51,718 bases of DNA from Crocinitomicaceae bacterium (GCA_002700285.1 PACT01000037.1:1-51718); one strand, 5' to 3'; counted from the stretch's first letter, positions 20,601-28,678 are shown. Notes: a model not told the origin generated them from the sequence alone. Translations and numbers: made by a program.

Positions 20601-22059
20601 GAAAGAAGCGGATGAAAAAAAGAAACTGGACATCAATCCGATAGAACATATTCTTCGTTTTGCGATGGGGATTCAAAGCATCAGTGGAACATTTTCCCGC
20701 AATGAGGGCATTTTGCTCCCAGGTTATGGCCAAACGAGTCAATGGGCTGGTTTTGATGAAAATTTCGAGGCGCCTGGATTGCTCTTCTTGGTGGGACATC
20801 AAAACACGGATATTTTGGGGGACAGGAACGCTGACTTTGCGATGAATGCCGCTGAACAGGGTTGGTTGGTGCAACAACCATACTTAAATCAGGCCTATAC
20901 AGAGTCTTTCACGGAGAACTTTAATGTTCGAATGAATATCGAGCCGATCAAACATTTCAAGATTGAACTTACAGCCAACAGAAGTACTTCTCGCAACCAC
21001 CAGAGTTTCTTCCGTTACGATGAAGATTCTGATGACTGGGTGTATGAGTCACCTAATGAGACAGGTAATTTTACTGCCACTGTGATGTCATGGCCTACGG
21101 CGTTTATGGATGATGATGATGAATATAATTCTGACATTTGGGATGCTTTGTTGCTAAACAGATTAACGATTTCATCCCGTCTCAATGCTGAAACATTCAA
21201 TGTAGATGAAGCGAATCCTACAGGTTATTATCAAGGATGGGGACCGACATCACAGGATGTTGCAATCCCTGCATTTTTAAGTGCATATTTAGGGTTGGAT
21301 CCCAGTACAATTGCGCTTGATGTCATGAAAGCACCCGTCGCCCCAAATTGGAGAGTGACTTACGATGGTTTAACAAAGATACCTTCTCTCAAGAAAACCT
21401 TTAAAAGGTTTAATTTATCGCATACCTACCGCTCCACGATGAGTACTTCGTATACGACCAACCTCCAGTATACCGAGGATGAAAATGGACTTCCTACCGC
21501 CGTTGACAATGGGGATTACTCGAATTATATTTCCGAACGTCAGTACAATACGGTCAGTATCACGGAGCAACTTTCACCATTAATAGGTCTGGATATGACG
21601 ATTAAAACGGCGTCAGACAATGAGCCACAAGTCAAGGTCGAAATCACGCGTGATCGAAACGTGAGTTTCGGACTTGCAAATTATCAGATTACAGAAACGA
21701 AGAGCAAAGGAATTGTGATTGGCGTAGGTTACAAGTTTGCCGATGTTCGCAATCCATTTTTGAAGACCTATGGTAAGCTTCCAATAAAGATGTTCAAAGA
21801 AACGGACTTCTTAATTCGTTGTGACATTAATATAAGAGATAACAGTACTGTGATACGTAAGATGGTAGAGCGTCAAAACCAAGTGACCGCGGGTCAAACG
21901 CTTGTTTCAATTAAAATTTCTGGAGATCTTGAGATTAGCGACAAAGTCACGCTTCGTGCTTTCTACGACCAACAGATTACAAAGGCGAAGATTTCGACCT
22001 CATTTAATACATCGAATATAAATTCAGGTATTGCGATTCGTTTCAACCTGACACAATAG
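14620..22059 (+). CDS. sprA: SprA (Sov), outer-membrane channel of the type IX secretion system
   Basis: 2479 residues, in the expected size range of SprA, the very large single-chain barrel through which T9SS cargo crosses the outer membrane and which is needed for gliding in motile members. Start is GTG at 14620, followed by a signal peptide (LFVLVASMFCASFYAQ). Typical stretches include NLPFPHGGEDIFNPVEYPGG near the N-terminus, ISLPLQGTLIAGSQSLFGVK, ARVSDPN, AYIDDFEGSQSTIDIR in the middle, and many aromatic-rich strands with a barrel-like end (NSGIAIRFNLTQ). A glycine/arginine-rich insert at residues 1660-1717 is unusual. It follows ruvA by 27 bases and gcvH follows it; gcvH appears to have its own promoter. 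Confidence 0.96.
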   Translation: MNKVKIQGTATLFVLVASMFCASFYAQEADSSVINLPFPHGGEDIFNPVEYPGGISLDWPSNFNYGVTYDPIMDQYIVAQTIGDTLDFRPASLFSLDEFLNYNMQGNLSEFWDQLQEEDDEASRGFAPKLEIDSELFEMLFGTNEIEIIPQGTAELTFGINSSNTENPRIPERQRRVTTFDFDQRIQLNITGKIGDKIELGTQYNTESLFDFENQMNIGFQGEEDDILKNIEAGNISLPLQGTLIAGSQSLFGVKLETQWGKLYNSTVLSQQKGERKDIEVEGGAQTQDFDIRADDYEANRHYFLSQYFRNQYDDAMRSLPVPNSGAAINRIEVWVVNTQANTQDVRNIIAVTDLGEHPDYMSSNLPVKQLSNGSETFPTSNRAANNANNDLFNDLVNNDEVMGYTGANAAIVAMNMGFEQGVHYERVGNARKLSSSEFSFNSKLGFISLRQSLNNAEVLAVAYEYTLNGETYQVGTLAQDGYTTGSGTDEAMGALVLKMLKSSITQLELSNGDPSPLWEGMMKNVYSMKAFGVSQEEFRLDIWYNDPSTGVDLNYIPRDPLDGTLLLQLLGLDRMDINTMPNPDGVFDYIDNAATDGGTINSQNGRIFFPSVEPFGDNLREVIEARVSDPNLAGALIQTLVFDPLYDSTKTAAQQIPSLNRYHIKGRFQSQSSSEIALNALNVPEGSVTVTAGGVRLVENRDYTVDYNLGRVRIINDGLLESGQTIRVSLESNSLFNIQTKTLVGTRFDYVASDDFTIGATFLNMRERPLTQKVNIGDEPVNNTILGADFSWQTESRFLTELVDKLPFYETTATSTLDVSAEGAYLIPGHSRAIGEEGNAYIDDFEGSQSTIDIRSVSRWFLASTPKLQDDLFPESAIEDSLLYGYNRAALSWYTIDPAFYSGSGLSDGQVSDEVRQDHRMRQILEQEIFPNRDYQPGTPRNIPTFDLSYWPSERGPYNYDLPEGEPGYSAGFDENGGLEDPSSRWGGIQRALTTTDFEAANIEFIQFWIMDPFNEDSENTTGGDIYFNLGNVSEDILNDSQLEFENGLPSATTTDLPTDTSSWGIYPDPSTFNVVNAFDNSSGNYSLQDVGLDGMSSSVEREHFADWLSELEASDILTPEAMSTIENDPSSDDFRYFRNPTSQALEENIIDRYKYFSRYEGNSNTGSPDGYPITATTIPNSEDINQDITLGTIESYYQYKISMRPSDLGEANVGNNYITDVYETLSQSASSNEQKPIKWYQFKIPVREYEKRVGSISDFRSIRFMRVFMKGWSQPVTMRFARMDLVRGEWRKYEGSLAGEQEVEPEDPSSTSFNISAVNIEENGNREPVAYVTPPGILREIDVATANQRRLNEQSLAMEVCDLIDGDARAAYRNINYDMRMYKRMRMYFHAEAGPDGTALNDGDMTAFVRLGSDFDANYYEYEIPLSVTPWYTGDEDLIWPLENNMDIELQKLQNLKINRPSMQPLSQEYSEYDGTARISVKGNPNLANVVTVMIGIRNPDKDSNVFSNSDDGLNKCAVIWANELRLSDFNEEGGWAAVARVNATLADLGNVSVAANMSTPGWGGLEQRVQERSRETIRGIDANGTIQLGKLLPQNLGVSLPMYLGYSEQVSTPQFDPLSPDIELEDLELSPERVNKTQEVNRLRSINFASIKISPQFGSGGGGSRDRNNRNTSDSRSKDDVTSDRESMGGAAAMMNGRGGGRSGGGGSESSGLFSFLKISNFTGNYSFNELYRRDINTKFRLNREHRGGLAYNWQNRPKQHKPFSNIKFIRESELLKWLKDFNFYLLPKQVSLNTQMERLYETSEVRNNTADLLGVETNLLIQTQVLKSWNWNRNYSVKYDMTQALKFDYTGQASALVGEPAGVIPVEGDADYDFYVDTVRTNLLGAGEVTTYNHNVNGSYKLPFDKIPLMDFVTGDLRYQSSFRWDRAPFAQDTLGSTIQNSRNLSLNGQANFLKFYNRVPYLKEINNKRPKRPTDRDVSNERRDGFGEVKEADEKKKLDINPIEHILRFAMGIQSISGTFSRNEGILLPGYGQTSQWAGFDENFEAPGLLFLVGHQNTDILGDRNADFAMNAAEQGWLVQQPYLNQAYTESFTENFNVRMNIEPIKHFKIELTANRSTSRNHQSFFRYDEDSDDWVYESPNETGNFTATVMSWPTAFMDDDDEYNSDIWDALLLNRLTISSRLNAETFNVDEANPTGYYQGWGPTSQDVAIPAFLSAYLGLDPSTIALDVMKAPVAPNWRVTYDGLTKIPSLKKTFKRFNLSHTYRSTMSTSYTTNLQYTEDENGLPTAVDNGDYSNYISERQYNTVSITEQLSPLIGLDMTIKTASDNEPQVKVEITRDRNVSFGLANYQITETKSKGIVIGVGYKFADVRNPFLKTYGKLPIKMFKETDFLIRCDINIRDNSTVIRKMVERQNQVTAGQTLVSIKISGDLEISDKVTLRAFYDQQITKAKISTSFNTSNINSGIAIRFNLTQ
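19597..19770 (+). other. Gly/Arg/Ser low-complexity insert inside sprA
   Basis: Codons 1660-1717 read as a run dominated by Gly, Arg, Ser and Asp (FGSGGGGSRDRNNRN, then NGRGGGRSGGGGSESSG). The reading frame is maintained on both sides and conserved SprA sequence resumes at FSFLKISNFTGNYSFNEL. It looks like a flexible loop between barrel strands. Confidence 0.75.
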
Positions 22060-22061
22060 AC

Positions 22062-22069
22062 TATTTTTG
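22062..22069 (+). promoter_or_regulatory. -7 promoter element before gcvH
   Basis: TATTTTTG is a perfect match to the Bacteroidota -7 consensus TAnnTTTG, 20 bases before the gcvH ATG and 2 bases after the sprA stop. The -33 TTG is weak: only a TTT is present 18 bases upstream. It suggests that gcvH is transcribed independently of sprA. Confidence 0.5.
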
Positions 22070-22089
22070 CACGAATAAAATTCTTTGCG

Positions 22090-22467
22090 ATGAACGTTCC
22101 TTCTGATTTATACTACACTGCGGACCACGAATGGGTGAGAATAGATGGTGAGATTGCAACCATAGGTGTGACTGATTATGCCCAAGGAGAGTTGGGTGAT
22201 ATCGTATTTGTGGAAGTAGAAACAGAAGGAGAAACACTTGAAGCTGAAGAAGTCTTTGGCACCATAGAAGCGGTAAAGACTGTCAGTGATCTCATTTTAC
22301 CGATCACAGGTGAAATCATCGAATTGAATGATGGGCTCAATGATGATCCATCATTAATCAACAACGATCCCTATGGTGAAGGTTGGATTATTAAGGTAAA
22401 CGTTTCAAATCCATCTGATGTAGAAGGTTTAATGGATGCGGCTGCATATAAAGCATCTATTGGGTAA
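22090..22467 (+). CDS. gcvH: Glycine cleavage system H protein
   Basis: 125 residues, standard for GcvH. The lipoylation site is Lys63 in GTIEAVKTVSD; the surrounding lipoyl-like fold is complete (YYTADHEWVRIDGEIATIG at the N-terminus, NDDPSLINNDPYGEGWI near the end). The lipoyl arm carries the aminomethyl group between the P, T and L proteins. Those genes are not in this window. The next gene, a VanZ-like protein, starts 23 bases after the stop. Confidence 0.97.
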   Translation: MNVPSDLYYTADHEWVRIDGEIATIGVTDYAQGELGDIVFVEVETEGETLEAEEVFGTIEAVKTVSDLILPITGEIIELNDGLNDDPSLINNDPYGEGWIIKVNVSNPSDVEGLMDAAAYKASIG

Positions 22468-22490
22468 CTGTTAGATTCGATTTCATTTAG

Positions 22491-22949
22491 GTGTCCATCC
22501 CATCTTCAATAAAAGTGTACAGAACTCTCGCTCCACCATGTGTGTTGGCGGTGTTAATTGTCATCATGCATCTTGTCCCTGTCTCGGATGTTGATCCTTC
22601 CTCGTGGTTGTCAAAATTTCATTTTGACAAAATAGTTCATGGTTGTGCGTTCGCACTTTTGTCGCTTTCTATGTCGGTCGCTTTTACGAAACTGCACCTT
22701 TTTCCAAATAAAACTCCTGTTTTAATGCTGATTATCTGGGTCAGTTGTATAAGTTTTGGCACAATACTTGAGATAATACAGGGGGAATTCATTGTTGGAA
22801 GAACAGCTGATTTCCTTGATATAGTTGCTGATTGCGTGGGTTCTGTCCTCGCGTTTGTCGTTTTTCGTGGAGTGTATGGTGTTTTTCCGGGCCAAATCCC
22901 CTCCGATGTATTAATTTCGAATTCTAGAATGTCATCACATGATCAGTAG
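22491..22949 (+). CDS. VanZ-like membrane protein
   Basis: 152 residues with four probable membrane segments (VLAVLIVIMHLVPV, IVHGCAFALLSLSMSV, VLMLIIWVSCISFGTILEI, and VADCVGSVLAFVVF). The pattern DKIVHG, then GTILEIIQ, then RTADFLDIVADCVGS is that of the VanZ/'teicoplanin resistance' family, which in Flavobacteriia regularly sits between gcvH and tonB. Starts at GTG 22491. It overlaps tonB by 11 bases. In this setting drug resistance should not be assumed; the role is unknown. Confidence 0.85.
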   Translation: MSIPSSIKVYRTLAPPCVLAVLIVIMHLVPVSDVDPSSWLSKFHFDKIVHGCAFALLSLSMSVAFTKLHLFPNKTPVLMLIIWVSCISFGTILEIIQGEFIVGRTADFLDIVADCVGSVLAFVVFRGVYGVFPGQIPSDVLISNSRMSSHDQ

Positions 22950-23640
22950 AAAAACCACTCAAGCAGACATAGAAAACAAACGCTCCACTTTGAGAGCGTT
23001 GGGATTTATTGCTTCTTTGTCACTCGTACTCATAGCGCTTTCTTGGACCAGTTACGACGTGATCACGAGACAAGCTTTGAATTACGAAGCAGACCTTCTC
23101 GAAGATGAGGAGATTCCAATTAACATTGTTACCCCTCCCCCTCCCCCTCCACCCCCTCAACAAACAACTGTGATTGAGATTGTGGATGACGAAGAAGAAA
23201 TTGAAATTGAACTTGAGATTGAAGACATCGAATTAGATGAGGATACTGAGATCGAAATTATTGAAGAGGATGATGACGTCGATGATGACACCCCTTTTAT
23301 GATTGTTGAGAACATGCCTGCCCTCGCTCAATGTAAAACGATGAGGGGAGATGAGCGTCATCAATGCACTCAAATGGAGATCATCAAGTATGTGTCCAAA
23401 AACACCAAATACCCGCCCATTGCAAAAGATGCAGGGATTCAAGGAACTGTCTTCGTTTACTTTGTGGTCGGAAAAGATGGGAAAGTCAAGGACGTAAAGG
23501 TGTTACGTGAGGTAGATTCTCGTTTAGACAAGGAAGCGAAGCGGGTTGTTGAATCGTTGCCACGTTTCGACCCAGGTTCTCAACGTGGTAAGAATGTAAG
23601 TGTGCAATACACGATTCCTGTTAAGTTTATTATAAGATAA
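22939..23640 (+). CDS. tonB: TonB-family energy transducer
   Basis: 233 residues: a short cytoplasmic N-terminus, one membrane helix (LRALGFIASLSLVLIALSW), a Pro-rich stretch (eight consecutive Pro at about residue 66-73), a long acidic Glu/Ile/Asp region (about 78-118), and a C-terminal TonB domain (about 145-233) with YPPIAKDAGIQGTVFVYFVV and SVQYTIPVKFII. It couples the proton motive force to outer-membrane receptors, which are not encoded here. The start codon lies inside the 3' end of the VanZ-like gene. It ends 20 bases from the convergent pnuC gene with no visible terminator hairpin. Confidence 0.93.
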   Translation: MISRKTTQADIENKRSTLRALGFIASLSLVLIALSWTSYDVITRQALNYEADLLEDEEIPINIVTPPPPPPPPQQTTVIEIVDDEEEIEIELEIEDIELDEDTEIEIIEEDDDVDDDTPFMIVENMPALAQCKTMRGDERHQCTQMEIIKYVSKNTKYPPIAKDAGIQGTVFVYFVVGKDGKVKDVKVLREVDSRLDKEAKRVVESLPRFDPGSQRGKNVSVQYTIPVKFIIR

Positions 23641-23660
23641 TCAGGTTGCTGCTTGAGTTG

Positions 23661-24218
23661 CTAGAAAATTTGAATGGCTTCAAAGTACCCATCTAGTGCA
23701 AGAAGAAGATATAATGCGAAGAGGACTGAGCCCAGCTTGAGTCCTCTTTTTGCATACAGATAGATCGATACAGTATCAATCACGATCCAATATATCCAGT
23801 TTTCATGAACCAAATTGATCATCAACCACGTCGCCACGAGACTGAATATCGTCGTCAAAGCATCGAGGTATGGCATTTCTGCATCTGTAGAATGTTTTAA
23901 AAACAGACCCAACAAAACCGTTCCCAAAGTTGCAATTGAGAGCCATATAGCATGTGTATATAGGCTGATTTGATCAGCAGGTGTTCCGCCTTCAGAGACC
24001 AAATTGTATCCGTAGACAGCCATCCCTATATAGAAAAATTGAAGTGCACTTTCTGCATATATTTTCCGCTTCCAACACAGAAAAGCAAATAGCCCAGCGC
24101 CTAATCCAGCAAAGATGTATCCTTCAGGAAGCTCCCCCTTTAAATACATCCAGGTATACGCAAGCGAAAAAACGACTGCGAGTGCTTCGATAAGTTTGGT
24201 CTGTATGGCTTTAGACAT
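23661..24218 (-). CDS. pnuC: PnuC-family vitamin/nicotinamide riboside transporter
   Basis: 185 residues, nearly all membrane-embedded, with six to seven helices. Family-typical segments are CWKRKIYAESALQFFYIGMAVYGY split over two helices, and near the C-terminus the W-x-x-V-D-T motif in WIYWIVIDTVSIYLYAKRG. PnuC relatives move nicotinamide riboside, but some family members carry riboflavin or thiamine. The neighbouring NadR-like kinase supports nicotinamide riboside: the kinase would trap it by phosphorylation. The ATG overlaps the end of that kinase by 8 bases (ATGTCTAA). Last gene of the four-gene ribF operon. Confidence 0.88.
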   Translation of the reverse strand: MSKAIQTKLIEALAVVFSLAYTWMYLKGELPEGYIFAGLGAGLFAFLCWKRKIYAESALQFFYIGMAVYGYNLVSEGGTPADQISLYTHAIWLSIATLGTVLLGLFLKHSTDAEMPYLDALTTIFSLVATWLMINLVHENWIYWIVIDTVSIYLYAKRGLKLGSVLFALYLLLALDGYFEAIQIF

Positions 24219-24780
24219 TGAACCTTAATCTTATTTCTTGTTCAATAAAATCTATCCGTTGCTCCATTGGTAGTATCGGAACGAAAACATACGGAAGCCC
24301 TTTTTTTTCTAGCTTTTCACGAAACAGGAGGTTGACTTCAACCCTCTTGTTGTAATCCGGAAAAAGTCTGATCGGATCAGGCTCCCATTCTTTCACGGTG
24401 GCACATAACAAATATAAATCCACCTCTGAATCTGAAGTCGATGGATTGTTGTCCCCTGACACTTCTTTTCCGAACACGAGTTCTGACCAAACATCTAGCG
24501 CGAGCAATCCCGTATCGCAAAAGATTCCCTTTGCATGTGTATGAGACAGGAGTTTTGCAACTTCATATTCAGTGAGCTTGTGTAATTCCTGCAAGGTTTT
24601 AAATGTTTCCTCACCATGTAACACCTCCTTATTCTCCCGGCAGAGTTCTAAGATATAGGGCCAATTAAACCGTTCGGCGAGTGGCTTAATTAACGTCGAC
24701 TTACCAGAATTCTCTACGCCGGTAAGCACGATTCGAAGGGGCCTGGGCTTGGCTTTAAATGCTTTTTCAGTGCTACTCAT
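24211..24780 (-). CDS. NadR-like ATP-binding kinase (nicotinamide riboside kinase type)
   Basis: 189 residues. A Walker A P-loop is visible at residues 21-29 (GVENSGKST) after a basic N-terminus, and AKGIFCDTGLLALDVWSELVFG provides a Walker B-like segment. YLLCATVKEWEPDPIRLFPD resembles the kinase domain of NadR. Unlike full-length NadR there is no adenylyltransferase domain and no helix-turn-helix, so this is a stand-alone kinase form. It would convert nicotinamide riboside taken up by PnuC to NMN. Both ends overlap neighbours by 8 bases. An alternative is a kinase for another vitamin moved by a PnuC relative. Confidence 0.82.
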   Translation of the reverse strand: MSSTEKAFKAKPRPLRIVLTGVENSGKSTLIKPLAERFNWPYILELCRENKEVLHGEETFKTLQELHKLTEYEVAKLLSHTHAKGIFCDTGLLALDVWSELVFGKEVSGDNNPSTSDSEVDLYLLCATVKEWEPDPIRLFPDYNKRVEVNLLFREKLEKKGLPYVFVPILPMEQRIDFIEQEIRLRFNV

Positions 24781-25369
24781 CGAACGTGCAATTGCATGGT
24801 TCAGACAGTTCTAATACAACATCAGGAAGAAGTTCACGCAACCAGGTTTGTTCTAGGTATGTCATGTCATTATGCAGAAGATCTAAGGTCTGTAGGTTTT
24901 GCAGATTGCTCAGTGAAGCAGGAAAGTTCCTGATGAAGTTAGACCAAAGCCCAAGCCATTCGAGACTCCCCAAATGATCAATATCGATGGGGATGTCTGA
25001 TATTAAATTGTCACCCAAATAGACATGCCTTAAGTTTTCTAAGGCCAAAATGGCCACTGGAAACTTATCAATTTTATTGCGTTCAGCCGAGAACAGTTCC
25101 AATTTAGAGAGTTCAGAGATCCAAGAGGGGATTGAAACGATTCGGTTTTTATTGAGCCGAAGCTCCACGAGGTCTTTGTAATCCTTAATTTCTAAAGGGA
25201 CCTTCTTTAATTTTTGTTTTGTTAAGTCAAGCCGAGTGATTTGAAGTCCATTTTCTAATGCGATTTGTGCCTCCTCGATCGTTTCATACATGGGGGCTGG
25301 CACTTGGGCAAAGCAAATGACAACACTGAATAACCAAACAACAATCCCAAGGGGAAATGCACGCTTCAT
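24773..25369 (-). CDS. Secreted leucine-rich repeat protein
   Basis: 198 residues with a signal peptide (IVVWLFSVVICFAQ). Five or six leucine-rich repeats follow: LRLNKNRIVSIPSWI, LFSAERNKIDKFPVAI, VYLGDNLISDIPIDI, LGLWSNFIRNFPASL and LDLLHNDMTYLEQTW. The C-terminus carries CNC. It is short, and resembles the repeat type that mediates protein binding. Its ATG overlaps the ribF stop by 4 bases (ATGA) and its end overlaps the kinase by 8. Why a surface or periplasmic LRR protein sits inside a cofactor operon is not clear; it may be a passenger or act with an uptake receptor elsewhere. Confidence 0.85.
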   Translation of the reverse strand: MKRAFPLGIVVWLFSVVICFAQVPAPMYETIEEAQIALENGLQITRLDLTKQKLKKVPLEIKDYKDLVELRLNKNRIVSIPSWISELSKLELFSAERNKIDKFPVAILALENLRHVYLGDNLISDIPIDIDHLGSLEWLGLWSNFIRNFPASLSNLQNLQTLDLLHNDMTYLEQTWLRELLPDVVLELSEPCNCTFDE

Positions 25370-26316
25370 TGTTGGGGAGGTTTTGTGTTTGCAAGGATTG
25401 CAAGCGCATTTAATTTGTCATGATCAAGCGCGGCTTTTAATTCATCATGTCCAGAAAACTTCCTCTCTTCTCGAAGTCGATCTACGAACTGAACGTCAAT
25501 ACGTTTTCCATAGCAATCACCTTCAAAGCCTATGATATGCAATTCGATTGTATCCTCAGACGCCTTCATTGTTGGACGGTTGCCAATATTTAACATTCCC
25601 GGTCTCCAATCACCAGCCTCAATTTTTGCCCAAACGACATACGCACCTTTGGCAGGTACAATTTTTAATTCATCTTTTAATTCAAGATTCGCAGTTGGAA
25701 AACCCAGTTTTCTTCCAATTTGATCGCCTTTTACAACGCGTCCTGACATTGGGAAAAGATGGGAAAGCAAAGTGCCTGCATAGCCTACTTCACCCTCATA
25801 GATTGCCTTTCTAATCTTTGTTGAGCTTACTCTCACGTTGCTGACCTTTTCAGCATCTAAGGCAGTGACGCCAAACCCGAACATCACTCCCATTTCTTTT
25901 AAATCCTCAAATGACCCTTCTCGATTCCTGCCAAATCGATGGTCATCGCCGATCACGACTTCTGCGGGTCTAATTCCCTCCACCAAAAGCCCCCGCACAT
26001 ATTCTAAAGGTGTTAATCTTGCCAAATCTTTGTCAAATCTCGCCATGATTAAATGATCAAGGCCAGCATTCTCTAAAAGTTTGATTTTTTCGTCCTGTGA
26101 ATTTAATAATTTTAATTTGTGGTTGTGCGGATGAAGAACAACTCTAGGATGTGGATGGAAAGTTAACAGCGCCGTTTCGCCCCCGATTTCATTCGCTTTT
26201 TGTTCCAGAATTCGAATAACAGCCCTGTGTCCAGCGTGTACACCATCAAAAGTCCCAATCGTTAAAACGATGGGTTTTTCTATTTTAATCCCGTCTTTGA
26301 GGTGGTATACTTTCAA
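25366..26316 (-). CDS. ribF: Bifunctional riboflavin kinase / FAD synthetase
   Basis: 316 residues, the usual RibF length. The FAD synthetase half has GTFDGVHAGH (residues 21-30), the nucleotidyltransferase motif, and STKIRKAIYEGEV; the riboflavin kinase half has GDQIGRKLGFPTANL and IGNRPTM. Together they make FMN and then FAD in the cytosol. The start is TTG at 26316: MKVYHLKDGI agrees with the family's usual N-terminus and no ATG is nearby. It leads the ribF-LRR-kinase-pnuC unit, and is divergent from atpD across 98 bases. Confidence 0.96.
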   Translation of the reverse strand: MKVYHLKDGIKIEKPIVLTIGTFDGVHAGHRAVIRILEQKANEIGGETALLTFHPHPRVVLHPHNHKLKLLNSQDEKIKLLENAGLDHLIMARFDKDLARLTPLEYVRGLLVEGIRPAEVVIGDDHRFGRNREGSFEDLKEMGVMFGFGVTALDAEKVSNVRVSSTKIRKAIYEGEVGYAGTLLSHLFPMSGRVVKGDQIGRKLGFPTANLELKDELKIVPAKGAYVVWAKIEAGDWRPGMLNIGNRPTMKASEDTIELHIIGFEGDCYGKRIDVQFVDRLREERKFSGHDELKAALDHDKLNALAILANTKPPQQ

Positions 26317-26321
26317 GGTTG

Positions 26322-26343
26322 TAAAGTTATGCTTAAAGTTATG
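26322..26343. repeat. Direct repeat in the ribF/atpD divergent region
   Basis: TAAAGTTATG occurs twice with a 12-base period, within 30 bases of the ribF start. Read on the minus strand each copy gives CATAACTTTA, containing TAACTTTA, one mismatch from the -7 element. It could be a duplicated promoter element or an operator for ribF. Confidence 0.4.
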
Positions 26344-26354
26344 TTCTTCTATGC

Positions 26355-26384
26355 TTGAAATCTACTTCACGTGTTGTATTTTTG
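26355..26384 (+). promoter_or_regulatory. Promoter of atpD-atpC
   Basis: TTG at 26355-26357, 19 bases, then TATTTTTG at 26377-26384. This fits the Bacteroidota sigma-A consensus TTG / TAnnTTTG with ideal spacing. Transcription would begin about 26391, giving a leader of roughly 24 bases before the atpD ATG at 26415. Confidence 0.75.
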
Positions 26385-26399
26385 CACTCGATTATATAA

Positions 26400-27917
<1,518 letters not shown>

Positions 27918-27918
27918 G

Positions 27919-28152
27919 ATGACAGTAGATATTCTTACACCGGACAAGCATCTTTTTAATGGAGAAGCGAGTTATGTAGGGCTTCCCGGCATCAGTGGCA
28001 GTCTTGGGATTTTGAGCAATCACGCTCCCTTGGTAACGACACTTGCATCAGGAGAAATTACCGTGAAGACAGACAAGGAGGAATTGTCTTTTAATGTGAA
28101 AGGAGGTACAGTTGAAGTACTCAAAAATCACGTGACCATTCTCGCTCAGTAG
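27919..28152 (+). CDS. atpC: F1F0 ATP synthase epsilon subunit, short form
   Basis: 77 residues from ATG 27919, one base after the atpD stop. The frame is open further upstream into atpD but MTVDILTPDKHLFNGEA is the family's usual N-terminus. Only the beta-sandwich domain is present (GLPGISGSLGILSNHAPLV, then GGTVEVLKNHVTIL). The C-terminal helical hairpin that inhibits ATP hydrolysis in Escherichia coli is absent, as in other short Bacteroidota epsilon subunits. It links F1 to the c-ring via gamma. Confidence 0.95.
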   Translation: MTVDILTPDKHLFNGEASYVGLPGISGSLGILSNHAPLVTTLASGEITVKTDKEELSFNVKGGTVEVLKNHVTILAQ

Positions 28153-28166
28153 GACTCCCTTGTATG

Positions 28167-28643
28167 CTATGGGTGGTGATAAGGCTCTCCTTTAAGAATG
28201 GTATGTGCCCTGTAGATCTGTTCAACAGCAAATATTCGTATTAATTGATGTGGAAATGTCAATGGCCCCATTGCCCATTTTTCATTTGCTTTGCTTTGGA
28301 TCGAAGGATCAAATCCGTAAGGTCCGCCAATTAAAAAAGCGATGTGTTTGAGTCCTCTGACCTGTAATTTTTCAAGATGTTTGGCAAACGCCATGGACCC
28401 AAAGACTTTTCCATGTTCATCGAGAAGGATTAAATAATCTACGCCTTCTAATGCTTTTTCTTGAAGAATGGCTTCCTCCTTCATGACTCTTTTTGAATCA
28501 GCCTTCGCGAATTTACTTTTGAGATTTGCGGTCTCAATAAAGGAGAAACGGCCATATCGCACCATCCTTTTGGCATATTCCTCTATCCCAGTCTTGATCC
28601 AAACCGCATTTGTCTTGCCCGTGGCTATAATTGATATCTGCAC
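28167..28643 (-). CDS. rlmH: 23S rRNA pseudouridine-1915 N3-methyltransferase RlmH
   Basis: 158 residues, typical for this SPOUT methyltransferase. The knotted SAM-binding end is visible: LDEHGKVFGSMAFAKHLEKL, HIAFLIGGPYGFDP and a closing FPHQLIRIFAVEQIYRAHTI followed by a Tyr-His-Pro-type tail. It methylates the pseudouridine at helix 69 of 23S rRNA. Start is GTG at 28643 (MQISIIATGK). Converges with atpC across 14 bases and is divergent from nadC. Confidence 0.97.
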   Translation of the reverse strand: MQISIIATGKTNAVWIKTGIEEYAKRMVRYGRFSFIETANLKSKFAKADSKRVMKEEAILQEKALEGVDYLILLDEHGKVFGSMAFAKHLEKLQVRGLKHIAFLIGGPYGFDPSIQSKANEKWAMGPLTFPHQLIRIFAVEQIYRAHTILKGEPYHHP

Positions 28644-28670
28644 GCCGTGAAGTTAAGGTTTGTAGGGTAT

Positions 28671-28678
28671 TATCTTCG
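28671..28678 (+). promoter_or_regulatory. Possible -7 element before nadC
   Basis: TATCTTCG is one base from TAnnTTTG. It lies only 5 bases before the ATG at 28683 and 20 before the ATG at 28698. If it is the true promoter, translation from 28698 is favoured. No -33 TTG at the right spacing is visible. Confidence 0.35.

Noticed and set aside
22491-22949. Teicoplanin-resistance role for the VanZ-like protein
   Set aside because: The family name is historical; no other glycopeptide-resistance gene is present and the position between gcvH and tonB is the usual Flavobacteriia context.
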